Shown one piece after another: positions 1 to 5,142 of a stretch of DNA of 11,070 bases. The notes under the pieces were generated by a model. The model was given only the letters and a program-made list of their open reading frames with translations. It did not search any database and was not told where the DNA came from. Where the stretch lies: the NCBI GenBank assembly GCA_017559685.1, contig JAFYQY010000169.1, positions 1 through 11,070 on the forward strand, read 5' to 3'. Each line of letters starts with the position of its first letter. Positions within the stretch are counted from its first letter, which is position 1. The translations under genes were made by a program, and so were the position numbers. This DNA comes from Alistipes sp. (GTDB taxonomy: Bacteria > Bacteroidota > Bacteroidia > Bacteroidales > Rikenellaceae).

Positions 1-869
1 AGACCATACTTCTCGCCGAGCATATAGTCATTAACATCGTGTGCAGGGGTAACCTTCAAGGCACCTGTTCCGAACTCGATATCAACATACTCGTCACGAA
101 TAATAGGAATCGAGCGACCTACCAATGGTACAATTACACGAGCACCCTCAGGTATGTCGGCATAGCGTGGGTCGTTAGGGTTGAGGCAGACTGCGGTATC
201 GCCGAGGATAGTCTCTGGGCGGGTTGTAGCAACGATGATGTTGCGATCTGTGCCCTCCAACTTGTAGCGCAAGTAGTAGAGTTTACCCTGCGACTCCTTG
301 TAGATTACCTCCTCGTCCGACAAAGCGGTCTTTGCCGATGGATCCCAGTTTACCATACGAACACCACGGTAAATCTTACCCTTGCGGTAGAGGTCGCAAA
401 ATACCGAGATAACGCTCTCGGTGCGAGCCTCGTCCATAGTAAAGCAGGTGCGATCCCAATCGCACGATGCGCCCTACTTGCGCAACTGCTTGAGGATAAT
501 ACCGCCGTGCTTCTCCTTCCACTCCCAAGCGTGAGCGAGGAACTCCTCACGGGTGAGGGTTGCCTTATCGATACCCTCAGCCTTCAACTTCGCAACCACC
601 TTCGCCTCGGTAGCGATAGATGCGTGGTCGGTACCCGGTACCCAGCAAGCGTTCTTGCCAAGCATACGAGCACGACGCACCAATACATCCTGCAAGGTAT
701 TGTTGAGCATATGTCCCATATGCAACATACCTGTTACGTTTGGTGGTGGAATTACAATAGTGTAAGGCTCACGAGCGTCTGGCTCCGAGTGGAAAAGATT
801 CTTCTCAATCCAATAGTCGTACCACTTCGACTCAATCTCTTGTGGTAAATACTTATCTGCAATTGCCAT
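1..869 (-). CDS. valS: Valyl-tRNA synthetase, N-terminal part (cut by window edge, one in-frame stop)
   Basis: Cytoplasmic class I synthetase that charges tRNA-Val. Only the first 289 codons are inside the window; the gene continues past position 1. Visible landmarks are the class I nucleotide-binding signature as HMGH (residues 50-53, within GMLHMGHML), the GTDHA segment at 79-83, the TTRPET motif that opens the CP1 editing domain (about 215-220), and the editing-domain segment [12 protein letters not shown] (about 268-279). The start at 869 gives the normal N-terminus ([20 protein letters not shown]). Codon 132 is TAG (474-476) where the family normally has Leu ([13 protein letters not shown]). 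The frame is otherwise intact on both sides, so the lesion is a single-base nonsense change or a sequencing error, not a frameshift. Identity of the gene is near certain; whether it is functional as written is open. A strict annotator might label it a pseudogene. Confidence 0.93.
474..476 (-). other. valS: In-frame amber codon interrupting valS
   Basis: The minus strand reads AAG-TAG-GGC-GCA, where TTG (Leu) in place of TAG would restore the conserved [10 protein letters not shown] segment of ValRS. I translated codon by codon from 473 down to 3 and found uninterrupted ValRS sequence in the same frame. TAG serves as the natural terminator of the thioredoxin, feoB, MFS and murK genes in this window, so a recoded TAG is unlikely. 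Confidence 0.9.
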
Positions 870-909
870 ATTTTGTATATGTTTTTATATTTCTTTCGTT
901 TCCAAACGG

Positions 910-917
910 CAAAGATA
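910..917 (-). promoter_or_regulatory. Putative valS promoter, -7 box
   Basis: The minus strand carries TATCTTTG, matching the Bacteroidota sigma-ABfr -7 consensus TAnnTTTG, about 40 bases upstream of the valS ATG. Transcription would begin near 903 and leave a leader of roughly 30 bases. I do not see a good TTTG -33 box at the usual spacing of about 19-21 bases; the upstream stretch is simply A/T rich. Confidence 0.5.
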
Positions 918-1022
918 GTAATTTTAATTGAAAATTAAGAATTATTTTGGGCTCTCGTCGCTAAGATTTTGTTTTTTACACAATATCGGGCGTCGAAGCG
1001 TCGTTTTTTCCGATAAAAACAC

Positions 1023-1030
1023 TATCTTTG
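1023..1030 (+). promoter_or_regulatory. Putative thioredoxin promoter, -7 box
   Basis: TATCTTTG matches the Bacteroidota -7 consensus and lies 43 bases before the thioredoxin ATG, giving a leader of about 37 bases. It is the same octamer as the divergent valS box. No clear TTTG -33 box is seen at normal spacing, only T-runs near 1004-1009. The 870-1073 gap holds these two divergent promoters and no gene. Confidence 0.5.
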
Positions 1031-1073
1031 TAGAGAGAAAATTGAAGTAAAACTATAAAAGCGATTTAAGATT

Positions 1074-1475
1074 ATGAAAAAGTTAGCAATTGCATTAGCA
1101 TTCATCTTTGCTGTCGTGCCTATGGCCTTTGCCTCTTCGCCCGAGAGTGGCGAGAAGAGCGCCGTGATAAAGGTCACAAACGACAACTACGCAGCACTCA
1201 CCAAAGAGCATAAGCTCTTGGTTGTGGATTTCTGGGCTCCGTGGTGCCCTCCGTGCCGTGCGCTCGGCCCACACATCGAGGCGTTGGCAACAGAGTATGC
1301 AGGCAAGGTCGGCATCGGCAAGTGCAATGTCGATGAGAACAGAGATTTGACCAAATCATTTGGCGTATCGAGCATCCCTGCAATCTTCTTTGTTAAGAAT
1401 GGTAAAGTGGTCGATACACACGTAGGATACTGCGAAAAAGAGGTCTTGAAAGCGAAGATCGAGAAGCTGAAATAG
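1074..1475 (+). CDS. Secreted (periplasmic) thioredoxin-fold protein
   Basis: A 133-residue thioredoxin, probably acting in the periplasm as a disulfide reductase or exchanger. Residues 1-20 are a typical Sec signal peptide (MKK, a hydrophobic core, then an AFA-SS type cleavage site). The mature part has the complete fold: a beta strand ending LLVVDFWA, active site W57-C58-P59-P60-C61, and the cis-proline loop SIPA (P102). The size equals a classical thioredoxin plus the signal. The active site is CPPC rather than the canonical CGPC, which in this fold usually shifts redox potential. Two extra cysteines lie at 84 and 120. There is no recognisable Shine-Dalgarno, as is normal here. It lies 69 bases upstream of the proposed feoB start and probably has its own promoter. 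The true electron donor and substrates cannot be read from the sequence. Confidence 0.88.
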   Translation: MKKLAIALAFIFAVVPMAFASSPESGEKSAVIKVTNDNYAALTKEHKLLVVDFWAPWCPPCRALGPHIEALATEYAGKVGIGKCNVDENRDLTKSFGVSSIPAIFFVKNGKVVDTHVGYCEKEVLKAKIEKLK

Positions 1476-1496
1476 TATCTAAATTTCGATTTGTTA

Positions 1497-1539
1497 TGGC
1501 AAGGGTATGAAAAAATAATATTTTTTCGTACCTTTGTCG
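1497..1539. repeat. Long imperfect inverted repeat overlapping the feoB promoter
   Basis: Two 19-base arms (1497-1515 and 1521-1539) flank a 5-base centre, TAATA (1516-1520). The inner core is GGTATGAAAAAA against TTTTTTCGTACC. The arms differ at four positions, all transitions, so each would still form a G-U pair in RNA. The right arm contains the feoB -7 box; the left arm, read on the minus strand, contains TACCCTTG, a near copy of that box. It may be an operator, a bidirectional promoter or a transcript hairpin. Confidence 0.7.
1529..1536 (+). promoter_or_regulatory. Putative feoB promoter, -7 box
   Basis: TACCTTTG matches TAnnTTTG exactly and ends 8 bases before the ATG at 1545. If transcription starts about 7 bases downstream of the box, the mRNA would have almost no 5' leader. 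The region upstream is A/T rich, but no TTTG lies at the standard -33 spacing; the nearest, at 1490-1493, is too far away. Confidence 0.55.
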
Positions 1540-1544
1540 CATAT

Positions 1545-3608
1545 ATGGCTGTGGATAGTAGCAAACGACAAATATCAATCGCTATTGTGGGCAACCCCAA
1601 TAGCGGAAAGACCTCGCTCTACAATAGAATTACGGGCGAGAAGGAGCTTGTCGGCAACTATAGCGGCAGCACAGTCGAAGCGACGACTGCTTGTTGCGAA
1701 TACAAGGGCTACGAACTCCACATCACCGACCTCCCTGGCGTAAACGCACTATCGGCAAATACAGCAAATGAGACATACGTACGCCAGCACCTTATCTCGA
1801 ACAACCCCGACATCGTACTGAACGTGATTGCCGTTCCGAACTTGGAGCGCAACCTCTATCTCACGACCGAGCTTATCGATATGGGCAAGCAGATGGTTGT
1901 GGCATTGAGTATGTACGACGAGTTGCAGCGCAACGGTGCTACACTCGACCACGATCTGCTCGGAAAGATGATGGGTGTGCCTATGTTCCCTGTCGAGGGA
2001 CACAACGGCAGGGGCGTCGAGGAGTTGCTCGATACGATAGTTGCGATTTTCGAGAAGCGAGATAGCCGTGTGCGCCATATACATATCTATCAGGGAGTTA
2101 TCGAAGAGAGTCTGATGGCTCTGAACAAGGATATGAAGGAGCATCGTGAGGAGTTGCCAAAGTGCTTTCCACCTCGCTACTTTGCAATGAAGATGCTCGA
2201 GGGCGACGAAGCAATTTGCGAGGTGCTCTCGAAGTGCCCTCGTTACTCGGAGTGGCAGCGCATCTGCGACAAGGAGCGACAGCACCTCAAGCACGACCTC
2301 GGCGCCGACGAGGATATCCGCACCACAATGGAGAATCAGAAGCACGGTTTCATCGTTGGAGCCTTGCGAGAGACCTATACAAAGGGGCGTGACCGTCTCG
2401 AGAACTTGTCGCACACCATCGACTCCATAGTTACGCATCGCATACTCGGCTATCCGATATTTATATTCGTGATGTGGCTGATGTTCTACTGCACCTTCCG
2501 CCTCGGAGCCTATCCACAGGAGTGGATCGAGCAGTTGGTAACGCTGATTGGCAACGCCTTCGAGCAGTGGTTACCAAACGGAATACTCAAGGATATGATC
2601 TGCGACGGCATCATTGGTGGCGTGGGCAGCGTTATCGTATTCCTGCCAAACATTATGATTCTCTACCTCTTTATCTCGTTTATGGAGGACTCGGGCTACC
2701 TGGCTCGTGCATCGTTCATAATGGATAAGTTTATGCACAAGATTGGTCTGCACGGCAAGTCGTTCATTCCGCTCGTTATGGGCTTTGGATGCAATGTGCC
2801 AGCAATTCTTTCAACCCGAATCATCGAGAGTCGCAGCAGCCGACTTATCACGACGTTTATCATTCCGTTTATGTCGTGTAGCGCACGTCTGCCGATATAT
2901 ATCATCCTTATCGGAACCTTCTTCGCCAACCACTCGGCATTGGTGATGCTTGGCATATATCTGCTCGGCATCGTCGTGGCGATGATTACCGCTCTGCTGA
3001 TGCGCAAGATTATGTTCAAAGAGGACGAGACTCCATTTGTGATGGAGCTTCCGCCATACCGTATACCTACCGCCAAGGCTACCCTATCGCATATGTGGAT
3101 GCGCTGCTCGCAGTATCTCCGCAAGATGGGAGGTATGATTCTCGTTGCTTCGATTGCAGTATGGGCGCTCGGCTACTTCCCTCGTCAGGAGGAGGGTATG
3201 AGCAAGGTGGAGCACTACGAGCAGTCGTATATCGGCTGTGTAGGACGCTTCTGCGAGCCTGCCTTCGAGCCTCTCGGACTCAATTGGAAGGCGAGCGTTT
3301 CGCTCCTCTCGGGTGTAGCAGCAAAGGAACTTATGGTTAGCACACTCGGCGTGCTCTACAGCAATAACAACGCAGAGGACAACCCTGCGCAACTAAAAAG
3401 TAATTTGGCAAAGAGTGGCGATTTGACTATTCCATCGGCATTGGCGCTTTTGGTATTCACCCTACTCTACCTACCGTGCGTGGCAACAATCACAGCCATA
3501 GGCTCGGAGAGTGGTTGGAAGTGGGCTGTCGCCTCGGCCATATATAGCACCGCCATTGCGTGGCTCTGTGCCTTTGTCGTATATCGCATAGCACTACTAT
3601 TCGTTTAG
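1545..3608 (+). CDS. feoB: Ferrous iron transport protein B (FeoB)
   Basis: Inner-membrane Fe(II) transporter of 687 residues with a cytoplasmic G domain. Visible G motifs are G1 GNPNSGKT (16-23), G2 Thr43 and G3 DLPG (62-65). The G4 position reads SMYD (122-125) instead of the usual NMxD, and the nearby NVxDxxNLERNL segment has Ala96 for Asp. The membrane half carries the FeoB signatures GFGCNVPA and PFMSCSARLPIY, each with its conserved Cys, plus a late VAAKELMVSTLG segment. I chose ATG 1545 over the in-frame TTG at 1491, because the extra 18 codons overlap the promoter palindrome and match no FeoB N-terminus. There is no FeoA domain fused and no feoA adjacent in the window. The stop is 3 bases from the Cys-rich partner gene. 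Identity is very secure. Confidence 0.95.
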   Translation: MAVDSSKRQISIAIVGNPNSGKTSLYNRITGEKELVGNYSGSTVEATTACCEYKGYELHITDLPGVNALSANTANETYVRQHLISNNPDIVLNVIAVPNLERNLYLTTELIDMGKQMVVALSMYDELQRNGATLDHDLLGKMMGVPMFPVEGHNGRGVEELLDTIVAIFEKRDSRVRHIHIYQGVIEESLMALNKDMKEHREELPKCFPPRYFAMKMLEGDEAICEVLSKCPRYSEWQRICDKERQHLKHDLGADEDIRTTMENQKHGFIVGALRETYTKGRDRLENLSHTIDSIVTHRILGYPIFIFVMWLMFYCTFRLGAYPQEWIEQLVTLIGNAFEQWLPNGILKDMICDGIIGGVGSVIVFLPNIMILYLFISFMEDSGYLARASFIMDKFMHKIGLHGKSFIPLVMGFGCNVPAILSTRIIESRSSRLITTFIIPFMSCSARLPIYIILIGTFFANHSALVMLGIYLLGIVVAMITALLMRKIMFKEDETPFVMELPPYRIPTAKATLSHMWMRCSQYLRKMGGMILVASIAVWALGYFPRQEEGMSKVEHYEQSYIGCVGRFCEPAFEPLGLNWKASVSLLSGVAAKELMVSTLGVLYSNNNAEDNPAQLKSNLAKSGDLTIPSALALLVFTLLYLPCVATITAIGSESGWKWAVASAIYSTAIAWLCAFVVYRIALLFV

Positions 3609-3611
3609 CGT

Positions 3612-3764
3612 ATGGAGTGGCACGAAATATTGGCGTGGGCGATTATAGCAGCGGCATTCGTTGCAATTATCTTATGGCTCGTAAAGAGGATTGTCTGCCC
3701 GAGTTCACGATGCGAGGGTTGCAACAAGGAGTGCTCATTTAGAAAGAAAATTAACATTAAATAA
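3612..3764 (+). CDS. FeoB-associated Cys-rich small membrane protein
   Basis: A 50-residue protein starting 3 bases after the feoB stop. It has a short N-terminus (MEWHE), one strongly hydrophobic helix at about 6-24, then a basic edge (KR) and a cysteine cluster C29-x4-C34-x2-C37-x3-C41 followed by a lysine-rich tail. Position, size and one-helix plus C-cluster architecture match the FeoB-associated Cys-rich membrane proteins (Pfam P12-like family, PF12669), which commonly sit directly after feoB in Firmicutes and Bacteroidota. The cysteines probably face the cytoplasm and could bind iron or another metal for the transporter, but no function is shown here. The tight spacing implies translational coupling with feoB. 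It ends 6 bases before the phosphatase ATG. The reading was done by hand from the DNA and closes cleanly at TAA. Confidence 0.85.
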   Translation: MEWHEILAWAIIAAAFVAIILWLVKRIVCPSSRCEGCNKECSFRKKINIK

Positions 3765-3770
3765 CACACT

Positions 3771-5087
3771 ATGAAGAGATTTTTATCGACCTTATTGGCA
3801 TTGTGCATCGCAGTAGTTGCCTTTGCCCAGACCTCGAAAGAGGAGATTGACGCAAACCCACACTTGACTATCCCGACCCACTCGGTATATGCAGGTCAGC
3901 TTTTCAGCAAGCCTATTGCTGACGCTCCTAAGGGTTACAAGCCATTCTACATCTCGCACTACGGCCGTCACGGTTCTCGCTTCGAGGCTCGAGACAAGTA
4001 CACTGCCGAGCTCGTAGCAGTTTTCAAGTATGCCGAGGAGCAGGGTCTCCTCACCGAGAAGGGTAAGAAGTTGAAGACCATCTTCGAGAATATCCACGCT
4101 ATGCAGATGCCTCGTATCGGCGAGCTCACAAAGCTCGGAGCCGAGCAGCACAAGGGCGTTGCACGCCGTATGTACCAGCGCTTTAAGTCGGTATTCCACC
4201 CAGGCTCAATCGTATACTCTCGTTCATCGACCTACACCCGTTGCATCTTGAGTATGGCGGCATTCAACGAGTCGCTCAAGGAGTGCAAGCCTATGATTGA
4301 GACACGTATGGTCGCTTCGGAGCGTGATCAGAAGATGATTCGCCCGACTCAGGATTTTGCAAGCCCATACGGCTACAACTATCGTATCAAATTGGAGCAC
4401 GAGTGGAGAAAGAATCTCGACGAGTGGGCTGCAAAGCAGGACTTCTCGCACGCTACAAACACCGTATTCACCAACATCGACCCTATCTGTGCACACTTCG
4501 GTATTAAGAAGCCTTACCTAATCGCTTCGATCTACAAGCGATTGGCATTTTTGCAGAATTTCGGCTTGAACGACCGCACAGTTATCGACGACATTTTCAC
4601 TGCAGCCGAGCGTCACACATTGTACAAGTACGAGAACTACATTCTCTACTGCGGCTACTCGGGTACAAATCTTCCAGACTCAAAGAAGTATTTCGCAACT
4701 ATGCACTACCTTATCGACGACTTTGTGAAGTATGCAGACCTTGCAGTCGAGGGTAAGAACAATGCCGTTGCCGACCTCCGTTTCGGTCACGACTACTTCC
4801 TCCTCGGCGTGCTCTCGATGGCAAACTTCAACGAGATTCGTATGGATCAGGACTACAGCGACGTAGACAAGTTGGCGGAGCAGTGGCGTGCATACCAGTT
4901 CATCACTATGGCGTCGAACATTCAGTTCGTATTCTATCGCAGCAAGAAGAACCCTGACGTATTGGTACGCATTCTCCACAACGAGAACGATGTAACTCTC
5001 CCTATCGAGAGCCCAACCGCACCGTTCTACAAGTGGGAGGATGTAAAGAATCACCTCGTAGCTCGCACCAACTCGTTCCGCAACTAA
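3771..5087 (+). CDS. Secreted histidine-type (acid) phosphatase, phytase-like
   Basis: A 438-residue member of histidine phosphatase clade 2, which hydrolyses phosphomonoesters through a phosphohistidine. A Sec signal peptide covers about 1-19 (cleavage after AFA); there is no lipobox Cys, so it is likely soluble in the periplasm or exported. The catalytic motif is RHGSR (66-70, in HYGRHGSRF) with nucleophile H67. The second Arg region is YSRSSTYTRC, and the proton-donor motif is H340-D341 (in RFGHDYFLLG). HD points to acid phosphatase/phytase rather than the HAE of MINPP-type enzymes. The length fits the family (400-450). It begins 6 bases after the small Cys-rich gene with no promoter box visible in between, so it may be the last gene of the feo transcript. 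The substrate is unknown: inositol phosphates, sugar phosphates and nucleotides are all possible. Confidence 0.87.
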   Translation: MKRFLSTLLALCIAVVAFAQTSKEEIDANPHLTIPTHSVYAGQLFSKPIADAPKGYKPFYISHYGRHGSRFEARDKYTAELVAVFKYAEEQGLLTEKGKKLKTIFENIHAMQMPRIGELTKLGAEQHKGVARRMYQRFKSVFHPGSIVYSRSSTYTRCILSMAAFNESLKECKPMIETRMVASERDQKMIRPTQDFASPYGYNYRIKLEHEWRKNLDEWAAKQDFSHATNTVFTNIDPICAHFGIKKPYLIASIYKRLAFLQNFGLNDRTVIDDIFTAAERHTLYKYENYILYCGYSGTNLPDSKKYFATMHYLIDDFVKYADLAVEGKNNAVADLRFGHDYFLLGVLSMANFNEIRMDQDYSDVDKLAEQWRAYQFITMASNIQFVFYRSKKNPDVLVRILHNENDVTLPIESPTAPFYKWEDVKNHLVARTNSFRN

Positions 5088-5108
5088 GACGAGTGTTATG
5101 ACAACAAT

Positions 5109-5142
5109 AAAAACGGCAGTGAGTTCACTGCCGTTTTTATTT
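5109..5142. terminator. Bidirectional intrinsic terminator between convergent genes
   Basis: A perfect 14-bp hairpin, AAAAACGGCAGTGA / TCACTGCCGTTTTT, with a 2-base centre, followed by T-rich sequence on the plus strand and ending in an equivalent T-run on the minus strand. It follows the phosphatase stop by 21 bases and abuts the stop of the convergent GH95 gene, so it can end both transcripts. Confidence 0.92.

Noticed and set aside
474..476. valS TAG as pyrrolysine or a reassigned sense codon
   Set aside because: Several genes here end naturally with TAG, the position is a conserved Leu in ValRS, and nothing nearby suggests a pyrrolysine system.
39..848. Long plus-strand open frame of 269 codons opposite valS
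   Set aside because: It is the antisense shadow of the conserved valS frame; its translation has no recognisable domain and the minus strand reads clear ValRS motifs.
1497..1539. The inverted repeat as a thioredoxin terminator
   Set aside because: The T-run is inside the stem rather than after it, and the repeat overlaps the feoB promoter, so an ordinary intrinsic terminator is a poor fit.
1491..1544. TTG at 1491 as an N-terminal extension of FeoB
   Set aside because: The extra 18 codons coincide with the promoter palindrome and -7 box and do not resemble any FeoB N-terminus; ATG 1545 starts the homology.
1476..1544. A feoA gene or FeoA domain next to feoB
   Set aside because: The gap before feoB is too short, and the FeoB N-terminus begins directly with the G domain.
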